Shown here one piece after another: positions 7,971 to 14,704 of a stretch of 27,446 nt of DNA (position 1 is the first letter of the stretch; each line of letters begins with the position of its first letter). The translations under genes were made by a program, and so were the position numbers. Origin of the DNA: an uncultured Planctomycetales bacterium (lineage in GTDB: Bacteria; Planctomycetota; Planctomycetia; Pirellulales; Thermoguttaceae); NCBI GenBank assembly GCA_937889015.1, contig CALARR010000131.1, positions 1 through 27,446 of the forward strand, read 5' to 3'. Below the pieces are notes generated by a model that saw only the letters and a list, made by a program, of their open reading frames with translations, did no database searches and had not been told where the DNA came from.

Positions 7971-8076
7971 CCACTGTTGTGTTAAGACTGGAGGACTGCG
8001 GGCACGCGACCGCCCCCATACCAGGCTGCCCCGGCAGCCGTCGAAGACCCCTCTTACTCTTGCCGTGTGTTTGCTC

Positions 8077-8976
8077 ATGCAGTCTGCCCAGGCCTGGCGC
8101 GAGTTGTATCCCTTCGCTTCGCACCAGATCGTGCTCGGCGGCCATCGCTATCACTATCTCGACGAAGGCTCCGGCCCAACCCTCCTGCTGGTCCACGGCA
8201 ATCCGACTTGGTCCTTCTACTGGCGCGAGATTATCCGTGGCCTCCGCGATCAGTATCGCGTGATCGCCGTAGACCACATCGGCTGCGGCCTTTCCGACAA
8301 ACCCTCGGCCAACGCCTACCCCTACCATCTGGGGAGAAGAGTCGAAGACCTCCTGGGCCTGATCGACGCCCTGCAGCTCGATTCGATCACGCTCATGGCC
8401 CACGACTGGGGCGGAGCGATCGGCCTGGGCGCGGCCGTGGCGCGCCCCGACCGCTTTCGCCGCTTCGTGCTCTTCAACACAGGCGCGTTCCGTTCGGATC
8501 GCATGCCCTGGCGGATTCGCGTCTGCCGCACACCGCTGCTGGGCCGACTGGGTGTGCAAGGGCTGAACCTCTTTGCGCGCGCCGCCCTGCGCATGGCCGT
8601 GGCCAAGCCCAAACGCATGACCGACCTCGTGCGCCAGGGCCTCTTGGCCCCTTACGATGGCTGGTCGAACCGCGCCGCGATCTGGCGTTTCGTGATGGAC
8701 ATTCCCATGACCCCCAGCCATCCCAGCTACGCGAAACTGGCCGAAATCGAGGCCGGTCTGCCGCAGTTCGCCAGCCGGCCGGTGTGCCTGATCTGGGGGA
8801 TGCAAGACTGGTGCTTCACACCCCATTTCCTCGAGCGTTTTCTCCAGTTCTTCCCCGCGGCCGAAGTGCATCGACTGGAGCAAGCCGGGCACTACGTGGT
8901 CGAGGACGCCTGGGAAGAGATCGTGCCCCTGGTGCGCCGCTTCCTGGACCGCTCGGCGCCCCCCTCTGGTCCCTGA
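8077..8976 (+). CDS. Alpha/beta hydrolase, OleB / haloalkane dehalogenase-like
   Basis: The protein is 299 aa from ATG 8077. GTG 8065 is an alternative start, and the frame is open upstream only because of noncoding DNA. It has the full catalytic set of the haloalkane dehalogenase-like group. HGNPTW is the oxyanion/halide-site loop (Asn42). HDWGG holds the nucleophile Asp110 with Trp111, WGMQDWCF the acid Asp244, and AGHYVVED the His272. The segment RVIAVDHIGCGLSDKP is typical of OleB, which opens beta-lactones to olefins in long-chain hydrocarbon synthesis, and of close relatives. An Asp nucleophile separates it from ordinary Ser esterases. No oleA, oleC or oleD is present in this window, so the OleB role is inferred from residues only and a dehalogenase or epoxide-hydrolase-like activity remains possible. 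The next gene starts 7 nt downstream, so the two are probably co-transcribed. Confidence 0.88.
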   Translation: MQSAQAWRELYPFASHQIVLGGHRYHYLDEGSGPTLLLVHGNPTWSFYWREIIRGLRDQYRVIAVDHIGCGLSDKPSANAYPYHLGRRVEDLLGLIDALQLDSITLMAHDWGGAIGLGAAVARPDRFRRFVLFNTGAFRSDRMPWRIRVCRTPLLGRLGVQGLNLFARAALRMAVAKPKRMTDLVRQGLLAPYDGWSNRAAIWRFVMDIPMTPSHPSYAKLAEIEAGLPQFASRPVCLIWGMQDWCFTPHFLERFLQFFPAAEVHRLEQAGHYVVEDAWEEIVPLVRRFLDRSAPPSGP

Positions 8977-8983
8977 TCCCGCC

Positions 8984-9469
8984 ATGAACACCGACTACCA
9001 CGTCCGGATCGCCAAAGACTCGCTCTGCTTCTGTGCAGCGCATTTCATCTCGCTCGCCAAGGGAGAGTGCGAATCGCTCCACGGTCACGACTACCGTGTC
9101 GCGGTCGAGGTGTACGCCCCTTTGAACGCCCAGCAGTACGTGGCCGATTTTCAGGTGGTGGAACGGATCGCTCGCGACCTGCTGCGCCCCTGGGATCATC
9201 GCGTGCTGCTGGCCCAGTCGCATCCGGAAATCCGGGTTGCGCAGACTGGCGCGGAAGTGACGGCCACCTTTGGCCAGCGCCGCTGGGTCTTTCCGGCCGA
9301 GGACTGTTGCCTGCTGCCCGTCTCGAACACCACCAGCGAGGCCCTCGCCGGCCTGCTCGCGCAAGGACTCGCCCAGCGACTGGCTCCGATCTTGGCCCCC
9401 ACGCGCGTTCGAGTGGAGATCTACGAGTCGTGTGGCTTGATCGCCGTGTGCGACTGGCGCCCCTCCTGA
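8984..9469 (+). CDS. 6-pyruvoyl-tetrahydropterin synthase / QueD family protein
   Basis: The protein is 161 aa, slightly longer than the usual 120-150. Zinc ligands are His20 (FCAAHF), His33 and His35 (SLHGHDY), and the catalytic Cys is Cys29 (GECES). WDHRVLL supplies the Asp-His pair and VEIYES the C-terminal Glu, so all key residues are present. Members convert dihydroneopterin triphosphate either to 6-pyruvoyl-tetrahydropterin or to 6-carboxy-tetrahydropterin on the way to queuosine. No queC, queE or GTP cyclohydrolase gene is near, so I cannot choose between them. It starts 7 nt after the hydrolase stop, an unusual partner for a pterin enzyme. Confidence 0.92.
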   Translation: MNTDYHVRIAKDSLCFCAAHFISLAKGECESLHGHDYRVAVEVYAPLNAQQYVADFQVVERIARDLLRPWDHRVLLAQSHPEIRVAQTGAEVTATFGQRRWVFPAEDCCLLPVSNTTSEALAGLLAQGLAQRLAPILAPTRVRVEIYESCGLIAVCDWRPS

Positions 9470-9820
9470 CCCACTCGTCCGCAATCGCGGCACCACCCCT
9501 ACAGCCGTTGTTTTCGTCTGCGCCCGGCAAACACTTGGCGTCCGAGCGACTTGACGACCCCGCAGCGAATCCTACCTTTACGTAGAACCTGTTGGTCTTC
9601 AGATCATCCGAGCCCCTTGAGGACGACGGCCGGCTTCCCCCGATGCACGCCATAGACGGTTGCCGGCCCGCCTCGCCGCATTGCTCGCCTGAGACGCCAG
9701 AGCGTCAACCGTCAGAAACGCCATCCCACCCCATGTAGCGACTCTTCGCCTGTTTGAACCGGAAAACAGAGGACGGTTGCACGCTACACGTCCGTGCGAC
9801 ACGCACCAAGGACCCGAGTG
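9470..9820 (+). promoter_or_regulatory. Structured 351-bp region upstream of cheX with alternative pairings
   Basis: No gene is seen here. A weak promoter-like pair, TTGACG (9551-9556) and TACCTT (9573-9578) with 16-bp spacing, could start a leader of about 235 nt. The leader holds several inverted pairs: GGCCGGC (9628-9634) with GCCGGCC (9662-9668), GACGC (9693-9697) with GCGTC (9702-9706), and GTAGCG with CGCTAC near 9735 and 9782. GACGGTTG occurs twice (9655-9662 and 9772-9779) and its exact complement CAACCGTC once between them (9706-9713), so the middle element could pair with either side. AAGGA at 9808-9812 is the probable ribosome binding site. No known riboswitch core was recognised. 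Confidence 0.4.
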
Positions 9821-10300
9821 ATGCGAGTTGACTACATCAACCCCTTCATCGTCTCGCTGTGCAATGCATTCCGCACCATGCTGGGATGCGAAGTGCAACG
9901 CGGACCCTTGGCCCTGAAAAACAACGCCACTCCCGTCCATCCGGTCAGTGGCGTGATCGGTCTTTCGGGCCGGGCGATTGGCACGGTCGTCCTGAGCTTG
10001 TCCGAGTCGGTGGCCCTCAAGGCGGCCTCCGTGATGCTGATGGCCGAGAACACCACCGTCAATGACGACGTCATCGACGCCGTCGGTGAACTGACGAATA
10101 TGGTCGCCGGTGCCGCCAAGTCCGAGCTGGAAGAGTACCAACTGATGGTCAGTCTGCCCAACGTGGTCACCGGCGCCGATCACACCATTCGCTTCCCCTC
10201 GAACATCACCCCGCTGTGCGTGCCTTTCGATACCGACTGGGGGCCCTTGACCCTGGAAGTCGGCTTCACCTGCGTGGCCGAGCCGGTTGGGGCTTCCTGA
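9821..10300 (+). CDS. cheX: CheX-like chemotaxis phosphatase
   Basis: The protein is 159 aa from ATG 9821, with AAGGA 8 nt upstream; an in-frame GTG 27 bp earlier lacks such a site. The start MRVDYINPFI, the central strand pair GVIGLSGRAIGTVVLSLSES and the helix GELTNMVAGAAKSEL fit the CheC/CheX/FliY fold. Glu90 and Asn93 form the ExxN phosphatase motif that removes phosphate from CheY-P. There is only one such motif, as in CheX, where CheC has two. It should act in the cytoplasm on a receiver-domain protein. The next gene on the strand is fliG, 159 bp on, which agrees with a role at the flagellar switch. CheX-type domains also occur in non-motility regulators, which cannot be excluded. Confidence 0.88.
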   Translation: MRVDYINPFIVSLCNAFRTMLGCEVQRGPLALKNNATPVHPVSGVIGLSGRAIGTVVLSLSESVALKAASVMLMAENTTVNDDVIDAVGELTNMVAGAAKSELEEYQLMVSLPNVVTGADHTIRFPSNITPLCVPFDTDWGPLTLEVGFTCVAEPVGAS

Positions 10301-10395
10301 CCCCCCTCCTGTTCTATGGCTGCCTTGGGCCTCCAAACCCAGGCGCATTGCCTCAAGTTTTCGGCCTGCGATGGACGATAGGGGGGCAGCGCCGT

Positions 10396-10414
10396 GTTTG
10401 CGCGTCGCGCAAAC
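10396..10414. promoter_or_regulatory. Candidate operator: dyad GTTTGCGC/GCGCAAAC upstream of fliG
   Basis: A perfect 8-bp inverted repeat with a 3-bp centre lies 45 bp before the fliG start. No T run follows it, so termination is unlikely. It is directly followed by a TAAATA hexamer (10422-10427) that could be a -10 element, which would put the dyad over the -35 region where a repressor or activator could bind. The -10 assignment is weak. Confidence 0.35.
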
Positions 10415-10459
10415 CGTAACTTAAATAGCAGCCACGGTGTTTGGGCAATTTAGGCACCC

Positions 10460-11458
10460 ATGAGCTCCTCGGACATCCGCAAAGCCGCGATCTTGCTGAT
10501 GAGCCTGCCTGAGCAGCAAGCCGTGCAATTGCTGTCCAAGCTCGAGCCCAAACAGGTCGAAGCCGTTTCCATCGAAATCGCCAAGACCGGGGCCATCACG
10601 GCCGACGAGCAGGAACAGATCATCGGCGACTTCGCCAGCGCCAACCCCGCCGCCTTGAGCGGCAGTTCCGGCGGCTTGGATGTGGCCAAGGCCCTGGTGG
10701 AGCAGGCCCTAGGCAAGGCGGCCGGCGTCACGCTGGAAAACGTGCGCCAATCCATCGAAGCCCTGCCCTTCGGCTTCTTGCAGAAGGTCGACAGCCAAAA
10801 CCTGCTGACCTTCATCGTCGACGAACACCCCCAAACCATCGCCCTCATCCTCTGCCACGTGCCCCCGTCGCAAGCGGCCGACATCATCTCCGGCCTGCCC
10901 AGCGAACGGCAGATCTCCGTCATCCGCCGCGTGGCCACGATGGGCCAGACCAACCCCGATATCATCGACGAAGTGGAACGCGGTCTGGAACACCGCATGT
11001 CCAGCGTCATGAGCCAGCAGTTCGAGAAGGCCGGCGGCGTCGAGGCCGTGGCCGAGATGCTCAACGTCATCGATCGCGCCACCGAGCGGACCCTGCTGGA
11101 AAACCTCGCTCAGGAAGACCCCGACCTCGTCGAGGAAATCCGCCGCTTGATGTTCGTCTTCGAAGACATCGCCAAACTCAGCAACCGCGATATCCAGACC
11201 CTGCTCAAGAACGTCGAGGCCTCGCAGTGGGCCATGGCCCTCAAGGGCGCCAGCGAGGAACTCAAAGACAAGATCCTCGGCAATATGTCCAAACGCGCCG
11301 GCGACCTGCTCCGCGAAGAAATGGAGTACCTCGGCCCCGTGCGCCTCTCCAACGTCGAACAGGTCCAGCAGCAAATCGTGGACATCGTCCGCCGCCTCGA
11401 AGATGCCGGCGAAATCACCACCCACAGCGACGAGGAAGAGGAGAAGTTCATCCAGTAG
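10460..11458 (+). CDS. fliG: Flagellar motor switch protein FliG
   Basis: The protein is 332 aa, the usual length for FliG. The N-terminal domain (DIRKAAILLMSLPEQQAVQL) contacts FliF. The middle domain carries the EHPQ motif at 122-125 (DEHPQTIALILCHVP). The C-terminal torque domain reads LMFVFEDIAKLSNRDIQTLL and GNMSKRAGDLLREEMEYLGP, with the alternating charged residues that interact with the stator. The end is very acidic (HSDEEEEKFIQ). FliG sits at the cytoplasmic face of the basal body. Here it stands beside cheX only; no fliF, fliM or fliN is in the window, which differs from the usual fliF-fliG-fliH order. The ribosome binding site is weak (TTAGG about 10 nt upstream). It converges with the NIPSNAP gene across a 100-bp spacer. 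Confidence 0.97.
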   Translation: MSSSDIRKAAILLMSLPEQQAVQLLSKLEPKQVEAVSIEIAKTGAITADEQEQIIGDFASANPAALSGSSGGLDVAKALVEQALGKAAGVTLENVRQSIEALPFGFLQKVDSQNLLTFIVDEHPQTIALILCHVPPSQAADIISGLPSERQISVIRRVATMGQTNPDIIDEVERGLEHRMSSVMSQQFEKAGGVEAVAEMLNVIDRATERTLLENLAQEDPDLVEEIRRLMFVFEDIAKLSNRDIQTLLKNVEASQWAMALKGASEELKDKILGNMSKRAGDLLREEMEYLGPVRLSNVEQVQQQIVDIVRRLEDAGEITTHSDEEEEKFIQ

Positions 11459-11558
11459 CCGCACGCGGCGCAAGCACCCCAGGCGCAACCTTGCACCGCG
11501 CATCGAGCCTCCGGGCCCGTGCCGCCTCCCTCGACTCGCGCCGTTCGGCGCCGGCTTG

Positions 11559-12344
11559 TCAGATCTGCGAATACGCCGCCGGCTTCAGCAGCAAGTTGGT
11601 GATCCCGCACAGGATCGTCTTGTCCGCATACTCGGCCATGCCCTTCAGCTTCAGCCAGTCCGGATCGCTGCGGAACGCCTGCCACGCCGCCTGCTGCTCC
11701 TCGCGGCTGCCAAAGCTCAACATGTAGGTCAGGTTGGGCATCTTCGGCCCCACCAGCGTCTCGCCAAAGAACACGGCCTTCAACCCCACGCGGCGGAAGA
11801 TGGCCAGCTCGCCCGCGTCGTTGAACATCTCGATCTTCTTCTTGGCCGTCTTCACGCTCGGACTCTCGTAGATCCGAAGCTGGAACACGCGCCCCGGCGA
11901 CTGGACGGGCGTCTGCAGCTCGGGCATTCCGCGAAACGCCAGCAACAACGAACTCTCCAACCGCTTGAAGCCCGCCGACTCGGCCGTCGCCCCCAACACG
12001 TCGGCCGCCGCCTGCACGTACTGCGAATCGGCCAGCAGCTTGTCCACCAGCCCCAGCAGCGTCTCGGCCGACTTGCCGGGCAGAAGCACGTAGGCCGGCC
12101 CCACGCCTTCCTCAGGATAAAACACCCCGACCGGCCGGACTCCCGCCCGGTTCAAGGCCGGCACGGCAGCCTGCATCGCCGTGTCGAACCGCTTGCGCTG
12201 CGCCTCGTCGTCGAGCTGGTACTGCTGCAACAGATAGTACTCGCGCGCGCCCTGCGCGGCCGGCTGAGCCGCTGGGCTCACATGCGTCAGGGAAGCCAAT
12301 CCGGCGGCCCCAGAAATCGTAAGAAATTCGCGTCGTTTGAACAT
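11559..12344 (-). CDS. NIPSNAP family protein with Tat-type signal
   Basis: The protein is 261 aa from ATG 12344. The frame extends upstream, but the Tat-like signal begins here (MFKRREFLTISGAAGLASL), so the later start is preferred. The mature region has two similar ferredoxin-like halves. The first is REYYLLQQYQLDDEAQRKRF to about residue 125. The second is RVFQLRIYESPSVKTAKKKI to FRSDPDWLKLKGM and matches the NIPSNAP domain well. NIPSNAP proteins have no established enzymatic role; planctomycetes encode many exported ones. It is transcribed towards fliG and shares no operon with its neighbours. Confidence 0.9.
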   Translation of the reverse strand: MFKRREFLTISGAAGLASLTHVSPAAQPAAQGAREYYLLQQYQLDDEAQRKRFDTAMQAAVPALNRAGVRPVGVFYPEEGVGPAYVLLPGKSAETLLGLVDKLLADSQYVQAAADVLGATAESAGFKRLESSLLLAFRGMPELQTPVQSPGRVFQLRIYESPSVKTAKKKIEMFNDAGELAIFRRVGLKAVFFGETLVGPKMPNLTYMLSFGSREEQQAAWQAFRSDPDWLKLKGMAEYADKTILCGITNLLLKPAAYSQI

Positions 12345-12474
12345 GGTGATCGTCTCTCGGTAAGTGCGACGAGGGATAGGAAAGCTCTCAACATAACCAC
12401 TCTCCCAACGCCATTCCAGACTTACGCCAGCCCCTTCCCGCACGCCCCCCTTTCGGTCCGGATGGCCAAGCGAA

Positions 12475-12483
12475 TGCTATACT
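12475..12483 (+). promoter_or_regulatory. Candidate extended -10 promoter
   Basis: TGCTATACT contains a TGn extension and TATACT, five of six matches to TATAAT. No good -35 hexamer lies 16-18 bp upstream, as is common with extended -10 promoters. A start near 12490 would give a short leader of about 35-40 nt before the next gene. Confidence 0.4.
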
Positions 12484-12530
12484 CGTGATGAGTCGCCGCT
12501 GCCCCTCCTGCCCCAAGGGTACTCGTGATC

Positions 12531-13577
12531 ATGATCGGTCGAGTCCTCTCCTGGAAACGACGCGCTGTCTTGGTCCTGACCGCAACGGTCTGCGGATCGC
12601 TGCCCACGGACCTCTGGGCCGCTGGCCGCGTGGAGATCCTGATCTCCGGCCAGTCGCAGTTGGGAGCCGGCTACCACCAGTGGTCGCGGATCCTGAGCGA
12701 TGCCGGCGCGGCGCGCGTCCAGATCGGCACCGGGAAAGCGGCCGACCAGCCGGCGATCGCCGTCCAAGGCTCGCCCGATCTCCCCACCTATGTCGTCACC
12801 GGCGCCTTCAATGCGCGCGGCGAGTTGCTCCTGCCCGGGGCCCGCTTCGCGCCGGCCGACGCCGCACGCCTCAGACAATGGATCGCCGACCTCGCCCAGA
12901 ACGGCCCCCCCGAACGCCGCGAAAACCGTTCGGCCTTCGGCCTGACAGCCACCCAGTTCCAACTCGCGCATGAGGACCTCAGCCGCGCGGTCGGAACGCC
13001 GACCCAAGGTCTCACGCGCGACGAAGTCCTGCAACACATCGCCTCGCGACTGACGCGGCCCCTGCGACTCGAAGCGCGCACCGCGCAGGAACTCCGCCAA
13101 CAGAAGGTGGCCGAAGACCTGGCGACCCTCAGTTGCGGAACGGCCCTGGCCTGCGTGCTGCGGCCCGCCGGATACTGCTTCGTGCCGCAGGCCTCCGGCG
13201 GCGAACTGCACTACCGGGTCTTGGCCTCCAAGGGACAGCAGAGCATCTGGCCGGTCGGCTGGGAACCCAAGAAACCCGAGCGCGATCTGCTGCCGGCGCT
13301 CTACGAGTTCCTGAACGTCAACATCCAGAACGTCCCCGCCTCCACCGCCATGGAGGCCATCGCCAAACGTCTGAGCGTCCCTCTCCTGCTGGACCACAGC
13401 GCCCTGGCGCGGCACGGCGTCGAACCGCAGAAGGTCATGGTCACCCTGCCCTCCGGCCGCAGCACCTATAGCCTCACGCTCAAGAAAGCGCTGTTTCAGG
13501 CCGGACTGAAATTCGAGGTGCGTTTGGATGAGGCGGACCGGCCGCTGCTGTGGATCACCACCATCAAACCGCTGTGA
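12531..13577 (+). CDS. Secreted protein with STN-like C-terminal domain
   Basis: The protein is 348 aa from ATG 12531. GTG 12525 in frame is equally plausible, because AAGGG at 12515-12519 lies 5 nt from the GTG and 11 nt from the ATG. A hydrophobic signal (AVLVLTATVCGSLPTDLWAA) leads to a mature protein with no motif I recognise in its first 250 residues. The last 90 residues (FLNVNIQNVPASTAMEAIAK, PLLLDHSALARHG, TYSLTLKKALFQAGLKFEVR, LLWITTIKPL) follow the pattern of the secretin/TonB short N-terminal (STN) domain. This betabetaalpha module occurs in many planctomycete exported proteins. There is no secretin or TonB partner nearby. Its function is unknown. Confidence 0.75.
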   Translation: MIGRVLSWKRRAVLVLTATVCGSLPTDLWAAGRVEILISGQSQLGAGYHQWSRILSDAGAARVQIGTGKAADQPAIAVQGSPDLPTYVVTGAFNARGELLLPGARFAPADAARLRQWIADLAQNGPPERRENRSAFGLTATQFQLAHEDLSRAVGTPTQGLTRDEVLQHIASRLTRPLRLEARTAQELRQQKVAEDLATLSCGTALACVLRPAGYCFVPQASGGELHYRVLASKGQQSIWPVGWEPKKPERDLLPALYEFLNVNIQNVPASTAMEAIAKRLSVPLLLDHSALARHGVEPQKVMVTLPSGRSTYSLTLKKALFQAGLKFEVRLDEADRPLLWITTIKPL

Positions 13578-13617
13578 TCCGCGCGGAACAGGCAAGATCG
13601 AGCCGCGCTCCGCCTCA

Positions 13618-13657
13618 CCTCAGGCGGACCTGCAAGACCGAACTGCCGACAGGTTCT
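13618..13657. repeat. Left part of a diverged copy of the 81-bp repeat (copy 6)
   Basis: These 40 bp align without gaps to copy 4 from CCTCGGGCGG to GACAGGTTCT, with six mismatches by eye. The expected continuation GGGACCGGCT is absent here but found as AGGACCGGCT at 13759-13768, after a 101-bp interruption. The copy lies between the convergent ends of the STN-like gene and the receiver/ATPase gene. Confidence 0.7.
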
Positions 13658-13758
13658 ATTGATTCCGTTGTTGATTGTGCAACACTTCGCAGCGTTCCGT
13701 CCCGGGAAACCGGGCTCCCGTCTGTCGCCCTCGTTCCCTGAGTCATACAGGACTCAAT
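13658..13758. mobile_element. Possible 101-bp insertion inside a repeat copy
   Basis: The segment starts with ATTGATTCC and ends with GGACTCAAT, inverted repeats with one mismatch in nine. It splits a copy of the 81-bp repeat between GTTCT and GGACCGGCT. It is too small to encode a transposase and shows no target duplication. It could be a miniature non-autonomous element, or a normal part of a longer repeat variant. I cannot tell these apart from one copy. Confidence 0.4.
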
Positions 13759-13769
13759 AGGACCGGCTG

Positions 13770-14681
13770 TTACACGGCCCGACTCATGGGCGCCGAGCGC
13801 GAGCAGCGCTTGCACAGCCGCACCTCGTTCCCCACCGAATTGTATTCCACCTCGTCCATGAACGTGCGCATCAGCAGCACCCCGCGCCCAAACGCCTTCT
13901 CCAGATTGGCCGGATCGGTGGGGTCCGGCAGCGAATGCGGATCGAAACCGGCCCCCTCGTCGCGGATGCGAAACAGCGCCTCTTCACGGCTGAGCGTGGC
14001 CTCGACGTGGATCCGCCGCTCGCGGTACGGCGATTCGCGCGAACGCTGCTCGATCAACTCGTAGTAAGCCTTCTCGTCCTCCTCGCGCAGCGCCGAAGCG
14101 ACCTCCAGATTGCCGTGGTACAGGGCATTCGTCAGGGCTTCCTCCAAGGCGACGCCCAGTCGCGTTCGTTCCGCCGCGTCGCCCAGCCCCAGGTGCGTCA
14201 CCGTCTCCTGCAAATAGGCCACCAGCGGCCGGAACAGGCTGCAGTCGTTGCCCAACACGAAGGTGAAATGGCTCCGCATCAGGCAGCCCATCAGCCGGCT
14301 GTAGCCGCGCTCGCGCCCCGACGCCGAAAGCACCTTCTCCATCGTCGGCAGCAGCAGCGCCGACAACCGCTGCTTGGGAACATAGCTCGCCGCGCCCGCC
14401 TGCAGCGCCTGCACGGCAATCTCCTCGCTCCCGCGCGACGTCATCAGCACCACCGGCACCAAGGGATACAAGCGGCGAGTCGTGGCCACCAACTCCAGGC
14501 CGTCCATGTCGGGCATGACCAGGTCGCTGACCACCAGGTCCGGCATGGAAGCCTCGATGTGCCGCATGGCTTCCCGACCATCTGCGGCAAACAGGACCGT
14601 CACGTCCGGCATCTTGGCCAGCAGGCCCCCCACCAGACGACGATCAACGGCCGAATCGTCTACGACCAGCACCTTCCTCAT
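13770..14681 (-). CDS. Response regulator fused to an anti-sigma-factor-type ATPase domain
   Basis: The protein is 303 aa from ATG 14681, chosen because GGAGGG (14689-14694) precedes it by 7 nt; two ATG codons lie in frame upstream. Residues 1-120 are a CheY-type receiver with acidic pair Asp8/Asp9, phosphoacceptor Asp53 (VVSDLVMPDMDG), Thr81 and Lys103. Residues from about 145 form a GHKL ATPase of the RsbW/SpoIIAB kind, with N-box ALEEALTNALYHGN, G-box DEGAGFDP and FGRGVLLMRTFMDEV, and no dimerisation His. Such fusions usually make a phosphorylation-gated switch in partner-switching regulation: the ATPase either holds a sigma factor or phosphorylates an antagonist. The gene starts 24 nt after the stop of the hybrid kinase and is surely co-transcribed with it, so that kinase is the likely phosphodonor. 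No anti-anti-sigma (STAS) gene is in the window. Confidence 0.9.
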   Translation of the reverse strand: MRKVLVVDDSAVDRRLVGGLLAKMPDVTVLFAADGREAMRHIEASMPDLVVSDLVMPDMDGLELVATTRRLYPLVPVVLMTSRGSEEIAVQALQAGAASYVPKQRLSALLLPTMEKVLSASGRERGYSRLMGCLMRSHFTFVLGNDCSLFRPLVAYLQETVTHLGLGDAAERTRLGVALEEALTNALYHGNLEVASALREEDEKAYYELIEQRSRESPYRERRIHVEATLSREEALFRIRDEGAGFDPHSLPDPTDPANLEKAFGRGVLLMRTFMDEVEYNSVGNEVRLCKRCSRSAPMSRAV

Positions 14682-14704
14682 CCGAGATCCCTCCTGGGCC
14701 ATGT

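Noticed and set aside
7573..8076. N-terminal extension of the hydrolase by 168 codons
   Set aside because: The upstream frame crosses hairpin and simple repeats and has no fold signature; the hydrolase domain is complete from ATG 8077.
10380..10405. Sigma-54 promoter upstream of fliG
   Set aside because: The GG and GC doublets are 13 bp apart where 10 are needed.
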